Program-made: the position numbers and the translations under genes | NCBI GenBank assembly: GCA_020847715.1 | Contig: JADLBM010000024.1 | Coordinates: forward strand, 1 to 49,691 | Direction of reading: 5' to 3' | DNA from: Candidatus Yanofskyibacteriota bacterium | Lineage (GTDB): Bacteria; Patescibacteriota; Minisyncoccia; 2-02-FULL-40-12; GWA2-44-9 | DNA: 49,691 bases | In this document: positions 18,839-28,800 of the stretch, in pieces | Layout: the number at the start of each line of letters is the position of its first letter | Position numbering within the stretch: the stretch's first letter is position 1 | Notes under the pieces: generated by a model | The model's input: the letters and a program-made list of their open reading frames with translations, nothing else | What the model was told of the DNA's origin: nothing | Database searches by the model: none

Positions 18839-19577
18839 ACGCCCTCCTATTCCCGAGCCTGCGCATGAGCGTATGGCCCATGACCCATACGCCGTTGTTG
18901 CGGCGGCGTATACAGAGGTCGCTCAAGTGGAGCGGGATCCTTGGCTTCGCGCAAAGATAGGCAGACTTGGAAGGAAGCTTCGCGTTGCGGCGACGCTGTG
19001 CATGCTTGGGCTTGTGGGGAGTATGGGTGCAGACGGGCGGCAGGGAGCGTTGTCACCAGCCAATTCTGTTGCGGTGGAGCAGAGCGCAGAATCCGTCGAA
19101 GGCGTTATTCCTCCGGCTATCCCATCTCCTGAGACTATTGTGGAGACATTGTTCACGGGTGAGCAGCAGACGGTACTGGTGGGGAGGGGGACGTGGGAGA
19201 TCTCAATCAGTACCGACGGCATGCATACCGAGACGGTAGAGCGATGGCGTTCCATCGGGAAGAGAGTGCGAGATGCGATGCTCCGGAATGCCCCGAAGCT
19301 TTCCGAGCGTCAGATTGAAGCGCTGGAGGAGGCGAGTCGAGAAGGCGGAGCGCCTGCGGTTCTCATGCCCGCTATCGCCGCTGGAGGAGCCGAGCTTGAT
19401 CGGATAGCTGATGAATTTGATGACGAGGACGACCCGTTGCTCCAGTTCTTCGGCGAGATTGAAGTGATGCAACAGAGCAGTCTTACGCCGGCTGAGCGTG
19501 CTGAGGCGATTGCCGGGGTCGTCGCTCATGCGCAGGCGCTTGGCATAACGATGACATGGACCCCAGACGAACGATAA
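18825..19577 (+). CDS. Hypothetical protein with one hydrophobic segment
   Basis: 250-aa ORF overlapping the previous small ORF. Confidence 0.65.
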   Translation: MSSLERPPIPEPAHERMAHDPYAVVAAAYTEVAQVERDPWLRAKIGRLGRKLRVAATLCMLGLVGSMGADGRQGALSPANSVAVEQSAESVEGVIPPAIPSPETIVETLFTGEQQTVLVGRGTWEISISTDGMHTETVERWRSIGKRVRDAMLRNAPKLSERQIEALEEASREGGAPAVLMPAIAAGGAELDRIADEFDDEDDPLLQFFGEIEVMQQSSLTPAERAEAIAGVVAHAQALGITMTWTPDER

Positions 19578-19591
19578 CGATACATACCCAC

Positions 19592-19798
19592 ATGACGACC
19601 AAGAAAAAAGAAACCATCTCCGACTCCCTAGAACAGCTGGAGCGCATCGTGCAGTGGCTCGATGAGCAGGAGCGTGTTGACGTTGAGGAGGGGCTCACAA
19701 AAGTCCGCGAAGGCGCGGCGCTTGTGAAAGAGCTCCGTTCGCGACTCAAGGAAGTCGAAAACGAATTTGAAGAGGTCAAAAAGGAGTTGGAGGCATGA
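19592..19798 (+). CDS. xseB: Exodeoxyribonuclease VII small subunit
   Basis: SLEQLERIVQWLDEQERVDVEEGLTKVREGAALVKEL matches XseB architecture; near xseA. Confidence 0.75.
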   Translation: MTTKKKETISDSLEQLERIVQWLDEQERVDVEEGLTKVREGAALVKELRSRLKEVENEFEEVKKELEA

Positions 19799-20505
19799 AG
19801 AAGATTCACCGATTTATTGGGGCGTGGCCGTTGGGGCTCGGTACGCTTCGTATCGACGATGGAGCGCTGGCGCATCAGCTCCGGACGGTGCTGAAATTGG
19901 AGGCGGGGGAGACCATCCTCATTGGTGACGGTTCCGGCAGGGAAGCGCAGTGCCGTATCCTCCGGTATGACCACGACGCGGTCATCGTTGAGGGGATGTC
20001 CCTCGGGCAAAATGCCAACGAGCTTCCTGGACATACCACGCTTTACTGTGCCGTTCTGAAGGCGGATCATTTCGAGCTCGCCGCGCAGAAGGCGACCGAA
20101 GTCGGCATTTCTGAGATTGTTCCTATCATCACAGCGCGGACGGTGAAACTAAGTCTCCGTCGTGAGCGCGTGGAAAAAGTGGTGCGGGAGGCTGCTGAAC
20201 AGGCGGGGCGGGGGCTTATTCCGGCAGTGCGTGACGCTATACCGCTGGATCATGCACTGACCGAGGCAAGCCGCAACGATGTAAACTTTTTGTTCGACCC
20301 GTCGGGCGCGCCGTTTGCGGGCGCGGCGAAGAATGTGCGGCGTGCGGGCATCTGGATAGGTCCCGAGGGTGGGTGGGATGAGCGGGAATTGGAGAGGGCT
20401 GGTGAGCTGGGTATGCGCACAGTGTCACTGGGAAGTCTCGTATTTCGCGCTGAGACGGCCGTTATCGTGGCAACCTATCTCGTTGCCAATTCGCTGAAAT
20501 CGTGA
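19795..20505 (+). CDS. rsmE: 16S rRNA m3U1498 methyltransferase
   Basis: HQLRTVLKLEAGE, KATEVGISEIVPI, WIGPEGGWDERELE, GSLVFRAETA. Confidence 0.93.
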   Translation: MKKIHRFIGAWPLGLGTLRIDDGALAHQLRTVLKLEAGETILIGDGSGREAQCRILRYDHDAVIVEGMSLGQNANELPGHTTLYCAVLKADHFELAAQKATEVGISEIVPIITARTVKLSLRRERVEKVVREAAEQAGRGLIPAVRDAIPLDHALTEASRNDVNFLFDPSGAPFAGAAKNVRRAGIWIGPEGGWDERELERAGELGMRTVSLGSLVFRAETAVIVATYLVANSLKS

Positions 20506-20518
20506 TATCGTAGGGCCT

Positions 20519-20803
20519 ATGTTCGTCAATCTCAAAGGAAGAAAGCTCTATCGCTCGCCCGCCGATGGCGTACTTTTTGGTGTCGCATCAGGTCTTGCGA
20601 GGTATCTGGATGTAGATGCGGTATTCGTCCGCCTGCTCTGGCTGGTACTTGGTGTCATCGCACATGTATGGCCCGCGATCGTTGTGTATGCGTTGTCAGT
20701 GTTCCTCATTCCGGTTGATCCGGCGCAGGAAACCGTTGCGCGTTCTCAGGAGCCAAAGGATGTGACGCCGGAAGCCGGCATGGACAATTCGCAGAATATG
20801 TAA
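20519..20803 (+). CDS. PspC domain protein
   Basis: KLYRSPADGVLFGVASGLARYLDVDAVFVRLLWL; TATCGT 7 nt before the ATG. Confidence 0.9.
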   Translation: MFVNLKGRKLYRSPADGVLFGVASGLARYLDVDAVFVRLLWLVLGVIAHVWPAIVVYALSVFLIPVDPAQETVARSQEPKDVTPEAGMDNSQNM

Positions 20804-20807
20804 GAAC

Positions 20808-20828
20808 AGCCCCGCCAATGGCGGGGCT
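20808..20828. terminator. Terminator hairpin between convergent genes
   Basis: agccccgccaatggcggggct. Confidence 0.65.
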
Positions 20829-20839
20829 TGTGGTGCGGG

Positions 20840-21064
20840 CTACTCAGATTCCGCAGTGCGCAGCGGCGCGAGCGGCTGGTGGGAGAGATAGTCGTGCATG
20901 GTTTCCGCGACTTCCTGCGAGAACGCCTGCAGCAGGCCGGGGATGGGCGTATTGGCGTTGCTTTCCAGCACCCGATTGGCCAGCTGTTCGGCGGCGGCCA
21001 TGATGATGCGACGCACATGGTCTCGCTCGGTGAATGATGGATGGACGCAGCAGGGAGATGTCAT
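20840..21064 (-). CDS. Hypothetical protein
   Basis: aaggagggcttcgATG; MTSPCCVHPSFTERDHVRRIIMAAAEQLANRV... Confidence 0.65.
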   Translation of the reverse strand: MTSPCCVHPSFTERDHVRRIIMAAAEQLANRVLESNANTPIPGLLQAFSQEVAETMHDYLSHQPLAPLRTAESE

Positions 21065-21099
21065 CGAAGCCCTCCTTGGGAAGATGCGACGATATAAAT

Positions 21100-21738
21100 A
21101 TGACATATAAAGAAGAAAAAGTCAAAAGAGCAGCAGCGCTCCTGATGGGGCTGAAGAAGCTGTTCCCGAAGGCAGGTATGATGCTTCGATACCGCACGCC
21201 ATGGGAGTGCATGGTGGCGGTACAGCTCTCGGCGCAGTGTACTGATAAAAAAGTGAACGAAGTGACCGCTACGCTGTTCAAGAAGTACCGCACGCTCGAC
21301 GACTATCTTCGAGCGAGACCGCGAGATTTTGAAAAAGACATTTATCAGACCGGCTTTTACCGAAACAAGGCGAAGAACATTCTCGCTGCGGCAAAGATGG
21401 TGAAGGTGAAATGGCATGGTACGCTGCCGCGTACCATGGAAGAGATGCTCACTATTCCGGGCGTTGCTCGGAAGACCGCGAATGTCGTGCTCGGGAATGT
21501 GTACGGAGTTGTCGAGGGTATTGCGGTCGACACGCATGTCGGGCGGCTGGCTCGGCAGTGGGGACTGACGCGCCATACCGATTCGAAAAAGATCGAGCGC
21601 GATCTGATGGAGCTTTTCCCGAAGCGTGAATGGTTCGCGCTGACCTACCGGATAATCGAATACGGACGCGCGTACTCGCCGGCACGGAAAAAAGACCATT
21701 CGGACGAACCGCTCGCGTCGTTCTATCGGACCCGCTGA
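21100..21738 (+). CDS. nth: Endonuclease III-like HhH-GPD glycosylase lacking Fe-S cysteines
   Basis: LSAQCTDKKVN, IPGVARKTANVVL (Lys), VDTHVGRL (Asp); no C-terminal cysteines. Confidence 0.9.
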   Translation: MTYKEEKVKRAAALLMGLKKLFPKAGMMLRYRTPWECMVAVQLSAQCTDKKVNEVTATLFKKYRTLDDYLRARPRDFEKDIYQTGFYRNKAKNILAAAKMVKVKWHGTLPRTMEEMLTIPGVARKTANVVLGNVYGVVEGIAVDTHVGRLARQWGLTRHTDSKKIERDLMELFPKREWFALTYRIIEYGRAYSPARKKDHSDEPLASFYRTR

Positions 21739-21763
21739 GCGAGGGTCGTGGTACAATGCTGGC

Positions 21764-22750
21764 ATGGAGCCAACGCCAGCGACCGGACGCGAGCGAGCGC
21801 ACGCAGAAACCTTCGGCATCGAGCCGTGGGTGTTCAGTCGTGATGTTCCGGAAACCATTCAAACGCTCGCGCCCGCACTCCGCCAATTCGAGGAGGAGCG
21901 GGGGAGCGATGATGAGATCCTCGAGCAGTTTACCAGCGTGTACCGTCCGGAGAAAATCAAAGCGGATCTTGCGGAGGTGCACCGCCGTGAGAAGGCGTTC
22001 GAGGCGAGCGATGATCGGGATGCTCGCATGAACCTTTTGTATGCCACCGTGCTGGAGCTTATCGTGCAGGATGCGAGTCACGAATGGTTTCCTGATTGCA
22101 CCATTTGGCGTGCTACGAAATTCGATGACTATTGCCGCGGGACGGACCTGTTTATGGATATTCCGGGGCCGGGCGGAGAACCGCTGACGCTTGCGGTTGA
22201 TGTCACTTGTAGTCGAGCGAGGACGTCCAAGAAATTGCGTGACACCATGCAGGAGTTCCGAAGCGGTCGCTTCCATACCGTCGAATACTTCGTATCGGAT
22301 ACTGATGATGCCCGCGCGCGAGGAAGAGTGTCGATGCCCCGTGTTGTGCTGGGAGCTTCGTATCATGCCATTACGCGGGCGGCGCGAGTGTACGGGCAGT
22401 GGCGACGCCACGCCGCCGTGGGTTCCGGGTACACCAAAGCGGAAGCTCTCGAACGGTTGCGATACAGCGACATCGGCGGCCAACTCTACGAGCAGTTGAT
22501 TCATCAAGTGCAGGCCGCATACGAATGTATCAAGGAGCTTCTCGATTCCACGCAGGATAAGAACGGAACCCGAGCCGATTTTTTACGCATGAGGGGACAG
22601 TATCTCTTTTCCGTCCAGCGAAGTCTCGAGGAGCGGTATCGGGCGTGGGAGAAGTCACGGAACACATACATCGAGCATCACAAAGACATTGCCCCCGAGC
22701 TCGCGGTGCCGAGCAATAGCGTCCTCGATGTGATCATGCACGAGGCGTAA
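21764..22750 (+). CDS. Hypothetical protein, possible PD-(D/E)xK-like core
   Basis: TACAAT 6 nt before the ATG; GTDLFMDIPGPGGEPLTLAVDVTCSRARTSKK. Confidence 0.6.
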   Translation: MEPTPATGRERAHAETFGIEPWVFSRDVPETIQTLAPALRQFEEERGSDDEILEQFTSVYRPEKIKADLAEVHRREKAFEASDDRDARMNLLYATVLELIVQDASHEWFPDCTIWRATKFDDYCRGTDLFMDIPGPGGEPLTLAVDVTCSRARTSKKLRDTMQEFRSGRFHTVEYFVSDTDDARARGRVSMPRVVLGASYHAITRAARVYGQWRRHAAVGSGYTKAEALERLRYSDIGGQLYEQLIHQVQAAYECIKELLDSTQDKNGTRADFLRMRGQYLFSVQRSLEERYRAWEKSRNTYIEHHKDIAPELAVPSNSVLDVIMHEA

Positions 22751-22751
22751 C

Positions 22752-23561
22752 ATGACGGATGCCGCCTTTCGAAAACTTGTTCTCAGCTATTGGAGGCTGC
22801 GCGGCCGGCATGACTTACCATGGCGGAAGCACATCAATCCATATCGCGTTCTTGTCAGCGAGGTTATGCTCCAGCAGACACAGGTACCAAGGGTTATCGA
22901 GAAGTATCAGGAGTTTCTCCGTGCGTTTCCGTCGTTTCGCGCGCTTGCAATCGCCTCGACGGCGGGCGTGTTAAAGGTGTGGCAGGGCTTGGGGTATAAC
23001 CGTCGAGCGTTGATGCTGCAGCGGTGTGCGCAGGAAGTTACGTGTGAGTATGGTGGGACACTACCTGCGGACTACAAAACCCTCCAAACGCTTCCGGGTA
23101 TCGGACCGTACACCGCGGGCGCTGTGCTGGCCTTCGCATTCGATATTCCGCACCCGATGATAGAGACGAATATCCGTCGCGTCTACATTCATCACTTCTT
23201 TAGCGGTCGCAAAGAGGTCGCTGATGCCGAGATCCTGCCATTGGTGGAGCGCCATCTTGGGCGGATTGCCTCTGCCCGCGACTGGTACGGCGCACTCATG
23301 GATTACGGTACGTATCTTGCGCAAACGATTCCCAATCCAAATCGGCGGAGTCGGCACCATGTTCGGCAGGCATCATTTGCCGGGTCAATGCGCCAGATTC
23401 GCGGTTCTGTCATCAGGGCATTGCTCGAAGGAAAGCGATTCACGCCCGACCAGCTCGCGCGACGCGTTGCCGATCCGCGCCTTCCTGCGGTGCTGGACGC
23501 ATTGGAGCGCGAGGGTTTTGTGTCCCGTGTCCACGGCCGACTGCAGGTGCATGAGGGGTGA
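22752..23561 (+). CDS. MutY-like A/G-specific adenine glycosylase lacking Fe-S cysteines
   Basis: LPWRKHINPYRVLVSEVMLQQTQV, LPGIGPYTAGAVLAFAF, IETNIRRVYIHHFF, FAGSMRQIRG. Confidence 0.88.
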   Translation: MTDAAFRKLVLSYWRLRGRHDLPWRKHINPYRVLVSEVMLQQTQVPRVIEKYQEFLRAFPSFRALAIASTAGVLKVWQGLGYNRRALMLQRCAQEVTCEYGGTLPADYKTLQTLPGIGPYTAGAVLAFAFDIPHPMIETNIRRVYIHHFFSGRKEVADAEILPLVERHLGRIASARDWYGALMDYGTYLAQTIPNPNRRSRHHVRQASFAGSMRQIRGSVIRALLEGKRFTPDQLARRVADPRLPAVLDALEREGFVSRVHGRLQVHEG

Positions 23562-23614
23562 CCGTGTGTATAACGCCGTCTCGGGTAATGTCGGCATACG
23601 GTATACTAAGAGAT

Positions 23615-24286
23615 ATGTCGCATGCTGAGCTCGTCGCGTATATCCAAGAACAGACCCAGCAGGGTGTGAGCGCTCAGGCGCTGCGCGAGGCGCTCATGGG
23701 GGCGGGGTGGCACGAGCGCGATATTGAGAACGCACTGCACGATGTCGCCGCCGGTCTCCATCCGGCGACGCCGGGGGCGTCCATCCACGAAGATCTTGCA
23801 CAGGTGCGCGGTATGGTGGCGCATCTTGCCTCTCGAGTGCAGGGCATTGAAGCGGCGCTAGCGTCCGTTGCCTCACTGCCGATGCAGCGGGAGATTTCCG
23901 AGCAGGTGCTCCTTCCGAGCGTACCCGTGCGGCGCTGGCCGGGTCGCGTGTTTATGGCGCTGGTAGGCGCCGGCGTCACTGTGCTCGTTTCGATGTTCGG
24001 TGCTGGACTCCAACGGCAGGGGTCTCTTGCCTCTCTTGATGCGATGATCCTTGGGGGTGCGATTGCTGTGCTGGGCATCGTGGTGAGCGTTGTCGCGATG
24101 CGGCACCGCCTTGCAAAGACCGCCACATTCTTCGCCGCCGGTTCGCTCTCGCTTGGCGCAGTCGCGGTGTTTTCCGCATGGCGAACGCATGGATTCCTCG
24201 AGTGGACCGTCGCGCTGGCGCTCGGCCTTCTCCTTGCAGTGCTCGCAGTCGTTCTCGGCGCGTGGATAGACCGCCTCTCTCGGTGA
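23615..24286 (+). CDS. Membrane protein with N-terminal 'AGW' helical domain
   Basis: TATACT 7 nt before the ATG; LVAYIQEQT...MGAGWHERDIENAL; 4 or more TM segments. Confidence 0.75.
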   Translation: MSHAELVAYIQEQTQQGVSAQALREALMGAGWHERDIENALHDVAAGLHPATPGASIHEDLAQVRGMVAHLASRVQGIEAALASVASLPMQREISEQVLLPSVPVRRWPGRVFMALVGAGVTVLVSMFGAGLQRQGSLASLDAMILGGAIAVLGIVVSVVAMRHRLAKTATFFAAGSLSLGAVAVFSAWRTHGFLEWTVALALGLLLAVLAVVLGAWIDRLSR

Positions 24287-24306
24287 TGATGCTATACTGA
24301 AGCAGT

Positions 24307-25089
24307 ATGGCGCTTTCTATTGCTCGATCGGTCGCATGGCTTCGTGGGGCTAAGGGGCGCGCTCGTCGTATGGTGGTGCACGCGCTTCGGGTGAGCGTGT
24401 TGGTGGCAACCGCCGTAGCGTTGGTCGGGCCGCTGACCTACGACGAACATGCGCATGCGGCGCTCAACGGAGCCGCGCTTCGATGGTCGTGGTGGGGCGA
24501 CCAGCTTCTTGGTTTCGATATGACCGCTCCGCGGCAGAATCTTTTCTCGTTGGTGCGAGACCTCGACCGAGTCGTCGTAATTGTCGATCATGGGAACACG
24601 CACCGCTCCCTCATGCTGGGCGTTGCGAATTTCATTTCACACGGGGGGATGCGCACGGTTGGCGATGTTGTGCGCTGGTTCGACATTCCGCTGACAGCCC
24701 GACAGGCGCGGATGCTGCAGTTGTGTCGCACGCTCGATGCCCTTCGTGAAGGGGAGCAGCTTGTTGTGCAAGCAGACCCATATCAGTACGGGGTGGCATC
24801 GTGGTATGGTCCCGGGTTTCACGGACGACTTGCGGCATCGGGCGAAATCTACAACATGTATGCTCGCACTGCGGCGCACCGCACGCTTCCACTTCAGTCG
24901 GTGGTGCGTGTCGTGAGTCAACGGACCGGACGGAGCACGGTGGTGCGCATCAACGATCGCGGTCCCTATGTGGACGGGCGCATCATCGACATGAGCTACG
25001 ACTCGAAGCAGTCGATGGGGATGGGCGACCTCGCCGCCGTCTACCTTGAGCGCATCGATCCGACGGCGCTCAAGGGCGAGTGTCCTTAG
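24307..25089 (+). CDS. RlpA-like double-psi beta-barrel protein
   Basis: YGVASWYGPGFHGRLAASGEIYN...VVRINDRGPYVDGRIIDMSYDS; TATACT 8 nt before the ATG. Confidence 0.88.
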   Translation: MALSIARSVAWLRGAKGRARRMVVHALRVSVLVATAVALVGPLTYDEHAHAALNGAALRWSWWGDQLLGFDMTAPRQNLFSLVRDLDRVVVIVDHGNTHRSLMLGVANFISHGGMRTVGDVVRWFDIPLTARQARMLQLCRTLDALREGEQLVVQADPYQYGVASWYGPGFHGRLAASGEIYNMYARTAAHRTLPLQSVVRVVSQRTGRSTVVRINDRGPYVDGRIIDMSYDSKQSMGMGDLAAVYLERIDPTALKGECP

Positions 25090-25844
25090 GCTTTCAGTCG
25101 AAAAATGATGAACTGCGGAATCTTCTGGTGCGCGAGCCAGAAGTTTTTCTTTTTCGCCTTTGCCGTATCAGTCGGGAGCGGCTCGATGATATCGAGGATG
25201 GTGCAGCCGGAGTTGCGGATGTCTTGCCAGAGTGCGCTGAACGGACGGTGCCAGAACGAAACGGGGATCCTATTGAAGAATACCTCATTGAGCTGACGGG
25301 GGGTTAGGTAGTCCCCATGAATCTCGGCGTCCTCTTTACCCCACAGCTCATACGACAATCGGTAGCTGAAATGATCTTTCTCGCGCGTTTTTTCCATGCC
25401 CCACTTTACGGGGTGGTGGACCGAGAGCAGAATCTCACTTCCTTGCGTAAGACACGCGCGGATCCTTCGGAGCGAGTCGGTCCACGAGGGGAGGTAGTGA
25501 AAGACGAGACTGGAGTATGCGAAATCAAAGGAGTCGGGAGGGTATGCGAGGTGCTCTGCGTCGCCGACCTCGAATGTGATGTCCTGCCACGTTGCGCGGG
25601 CAATCTCGATGAGGCCCGCAGAGCGGTCGATGCCGGTGACGGCGGCCGCTCCGCGATCCTTCAGGGTGCGGCATTCTTCGCCGCTCCCGCAGCCGATGCA
25701 GAGTACGCGCTTTCCGGTGAGGTCGGGAAGCGATGCGTACATCGCAGGCTTCTCGATATACTCATGGGACATGTTCTCTCCGCTGCGCGCTTGCCGCGCC
25801 CACGCATCGGCATGGCGAGAGAATGTATCGCGGTCGTCGCTCAT
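25086..25844 (-). CDS. Class I SAM-dependent methyltransferase
   Basis: KRVLCIGCGSGEECRTLKDRGAAAVTGIDRSAGLI. Confidence 0.92.
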   Translation of the reverse strand: MSDDRDTFSRHADAWARQARSGENMSHEYIEKPAMYASLPDLTGKRVLCIGCGSGEECRTLKDRGAAAVTGIDRSAGLIEIARATWQDITFEVGDAEHLAYPPDSFDFAYSSLVFHYLPSWTDSLRRIRACLTQGSEILLSVHHPVKWGMEKTREKDHFSYRLSYELWGKEDAEIHGDYLTPRQLNEVFFNRIPVSFWHRPFSALWQDIRNSGCTILDIIEPLPTDTAKAKKKNFWLAHQKIPQFIIFRLKA

Positions 25845-26425
25845 TTCTTTGCGAGAAGCTGGAGTGCTTTCCGGACGCGATCGCCGAGGTCGGCGGCATC
25901 CTTGACCTGCTTGAGTGCCTCTTTGGCCTGCGTTTGTGTGTAGCCGAGCGATACGAGCGCTTCTTGCGCCTGCGCTTCCATGTCGAGTGCCCCCAAGTCG
26001 GTTCCGGTGGCGTCGATGTAGTCGAGTTTGCCCTGCAGTTCAACGACGAGTCGTTGGGCAGTCTTCAGGCCGAGGCCGGATATTTTGCGGAGTGCCTGCG
26101 GGTCTTCGCCCGCGACGGCCTCCTTCAGGTGGCGTGGTTCGACGGTGCTCAGCACTTGGAGCGCGGTCTTTGGGCCAAGTCCGCTCACGGAGGTAAGGAG
26201 GCGGAAGAGCTCCAGATCTTCGGTGCGGGTGAAGCCGTAAAGGTCGAAGGTGCCCTCGCGCATGTTCAATTTCGAGTACACGAACACCTTGACGCCCTCT
26301 TGATTCTCTGATAAACTGGCCAGTATTTTCGGGAGCAGTGTGATGGGGTACCCTATACCCCCTGCGGCCACGATAGCCTGCTTTTCGCCGATATGGACGA
26401 CCGTTCCTTCGATGTAGCCGATCAT
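25841..26425 (-). CDS. ruvA: Holliday junction helicase subunit RuvA
   Basis: MIGYIEGTVVHIGEKQAIVAAGGIGY, LTSVSGLGPKTALQVLS, KISGLGLKTAQRLVVEL. Confidence 0.95.
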   Translation of the reverse strand: MIGYIEGTVVHIGEKQAIVAAGGIGYPITLLPKILASLSENQEGVKVFVYSKLNMREGTFDLYGFTRTEDLELFRLLTSVSGLGPKTALQVLSTVEPRHLKEAVAGEDPQALRKISGLGLKTAQRLVVELQGKLDYIDATGTDLGALDMEAQAQEALVSLGYTQTQAKEALKQVKDAADLGDRVRKALQLLAKK

Positions 26426-26456
26426 AGATAGGGAAACGATACCACATTCTTCCGCC

Positions 26457-28478
26457 ATGGCCACGTTCAAACTCGCATCAACATTCCAGCCGGCGGGCGA
26501 CCAGCCTGAGGCCATTGAAAAGCTCACGAGTGGGCTGAAGCGTGGCGCGAAGAATCAGGTGCTCCTCGGCGTTACCGGAAGCGGGAAGACCTACACGATG
26601 GCGAATGTCATCGCAAGCTACGGGCGGCCGACCCTTATCATCTCGCACAACAAGACGCTTGCCGCACAGCTGTACCGCGAGTTCAAGGAGTTCTTCCCGA
26701 ATAACGCAGTGCACTACTTTGTCTCGTATTTCGATTACTACCAGCCAGAGGCATACCTGCCATCGAGCGACACATTTATCGAGAAGGACTCCAAGGTGAA
26801 CGAAGAGATTGACCGCCTGCGGCATGCCGCGACGCAGGCACTCATGAGTCGTGATGACGTTATTATCATTGCGTCGGTGTCGTGTATCTACAACCTTGGC
26901 AACCCGGAAGACTACCGGCAAATGGGCCTGGAGCTGTTCGAGGGGAAGAAGTTGTCGTCCAGCGAGCTAGTACGGCACCTGACGCGCCTGCAGTACGGAC
27001 ACGAGATTGAGCTCAAGCGTGCATGCTTCCGAAAGACGCACGACGAGGTGGAGATTGTGAGTCCGTCCGCGACCGAGGTGCGACGCATTAAGTTCAAGGG
27101 CGACAAGATTGTGAGTATGTCGCTCGCGGACATTGAAGACCCCGAGGAGCTGGAGACCGGTAATCCGCGGTTCGAGAAGGTCGTCGAGACTACCATTTTC
27201 CCTGCAAAGTACTGGACCACGACCGATGCGAAGGTGGCGCTTGCAGCGGAGAACATCAAGAGCGAGCTCGAGAAGCATTTGAAGACGCTCAAGAAGCGAA
27301 AGAAGTTCGACGAATTGGCGCGTCTGCGTGAGCGTACACTCTATGATTTGGACATGATGCGACAGACGGGCTACTGCTTCGGTATCGAAAACTACTCGCG
27401 CCACCTCGACTTCCGCAAGCCAGGCCAGCCTCCGTTCACGCTCGTGGACTACTTCAAGAGTAAAGGGGAATTCCTCACTATCATCGATGAGTCGCACATC
27501 TCGCTCCCGCAGCTACAGGGGATGTTCAATGGTGACCACGCCCGCAAGACGACACTGGTCGAATACGGATGGCGCTTGCCGTCGGCTATCGACAACCGTC
27601 CGCTGCGGTTCGACGAGTTCAAGAAGCTTTTGCAGAAGACTATCTATGTGTCGGCAACGCCGGGGGCGTACGAGCTGAAGGTGGCGGGGAAGACGAATAT
27701 TACCGAGCAGGTCGTGCGGCCGACGGGGCTTTTGGACCCGACGGTCGAGATTCATCCGACCGAGGACCAGATTGAGCACCTGCTCGAGCAGATTCATCTC
27801 CGCATTGGCGCAGGGGAGCGCGTCATCGTGACGACGCTGACCAAGCGTATGGCGGAAGATTTGGCGGAGCACCTTGCCGCGAACGGCATCAAGGTGAACT
27901 ATTTGCACTCCGAGATTAAAACGCTCGACCGTCTGAAGATTCTGAAGGACTTCCGGCTCGGCCATCACGAAGTACTGGTGGGGGTCAACTTGCTTCGAGA
28001 GGGGCTGGATATGCCCGAGGTGTCGCTCATCGCCATTATGGACGCCGACAAAGAGGGATTCCTTCGCAACACGACGACGCTTATTCAGACGATGGGCCGT
28101 GCAGCGCGCAATGAGAATGGACATGTCATTCTGTATGCCGACAAGGCGACGCGGAGCATTCGAGCCGCCGTGGACGAGACAAATCGCCGTCGCGCGAAGC
28201 AGGAGTTGTACAACAAGGAGCGCGGCATCGTGCCGAAGACCATCAAGAAGGCCATCGGGAACAGCTTCAGCTTGCCGGTCTCGAAGACGTCATCCTCCGG
28301 AGGACGGCGGAATCGCTACGGACGGGAAGAGGAGCCCGTGTTTGTCCCGGGCGTTGGTCGCAAGGCGAATCAAATCGCGACTCTCAACAAAATGATGGAG
28401 CGCGCCATTCGGAAGCTCGACTACGAGCAGGCGCTCCTGTTGCGCGAGCAAATCCAGAAGTTGAAGCACAGTGAGTAG
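26457..28478 (+). CDS. uvrB: Excinuclease ABC subunit B
   Basis: [57 protein letters not shown]-terminal UVR motif. Confidence 0.98.
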   Translation: MATFKLASTFQPAGDQPEAIEKLTSGLKRGAKNQVLLGVTGSGKTYTMANVIASYGRPTLIISHNKTLAAQLYREFKEFFPNNAVHYFVSYFDYYQPEAYLPSSDTFIEKDSKVNEEIDRLRHAATQALMSRDDVIIIASVSCIYNLGNPEDYRQMGLELFEGKKLSSSELVRHLTRLQYGHEIELKRACFRKTHDEVEIVSPSATEVRRIKFKGDKIVSMSLADIEDPEELETGNPRFEKVVETTIFPAKYWTTTDAKVALAAENIKSELEKHLKTLKKRKKFDELARLRERTLYDLDMMRQTGYCFGIENYSRHLDFRKPGQPPFTLVDYFKSKGEFLTIIDESHISLPQLQGMFNGDHARKTTLVEYGWRLPSAIDNRPLRFDEFKKLLQKTIYVSATPGAYELKVAGKTNITEQVVRPTGLLDPTVEIHPTEDQIEHLLEQIHLRIGAGERVIVTTLTKRMAEDLAEHLAANGIKVNYLHSEIKTLDRLKILKDFRLGHHEVLVGVNLLREGLDMPEVSLIAIMDADKEGFLRNTTTLIQTMGRAARNENGHVILYADKATRSIRAAVDETNRRRAKQELYNKERGIVPKTIKKAIGNSFSLPVSKTSSSGGRRNRYGREEEPVFVPGVGRKANQIATLNKMMERAIRKLDYEQALLLREQIQKLKHSE

Positions 28479-28569
28479 CGCTCTCGTATGCTGTTCTAGT
28501 CGGTATTGTTTCCGCTCCGCGCTCCCTCCCCACTCGTGCCTCGTTCTCTGCGCTCCCGGCGGGTCCGCC

Positions 28570-28637
28570 TGCCCGTGCGGGACAGCGACGGGGAACCCGG
28601 TGCAGACACCTCCCGTCGCTGTCATACCGCACGGGCA
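28570..28637. repeat. Long imperfect palindrome (11 bp + 10 bp stems, 19-nt loop)
   Basis: tgcccgtgcgg-ga-cagcgacggg ... cccgtcgctg-tcata-ccgcacgggca. Confidence 0.9.
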
Positions 28638-28773
28638 TCGGCGCACCCTGCTCGCTGAGCGTTCACTCGGGCTATCTCGCGGGGAGGGAGCCGCTGCGCT
28701 GACGCGCCCTGTGTCGCGTGTTCTGCGGAAGGTGGGGCGGGTGGCGGGGAGGTGAGTGACGGCGAACAAAAAT

Positions 28774-28794
28774 CGCCGCCCGGGAGGGGCGGCG
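28774..28794 (-). terminator. Terminator for the 28801-29265 gene
   Basis: cgccgcccctcccgggcggcg followed by attttt on the minus strand. Confidence 0.8.
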
Positions 28795-28800
28795 CGGTGA

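Noticed and set aside
28471-28769. ORFs across the intergenic block after uvrB
   Set aside because: Low-complexity Arg/Pro/Ala-rich translations of a GC-rich palindromic region; no initiation signals.
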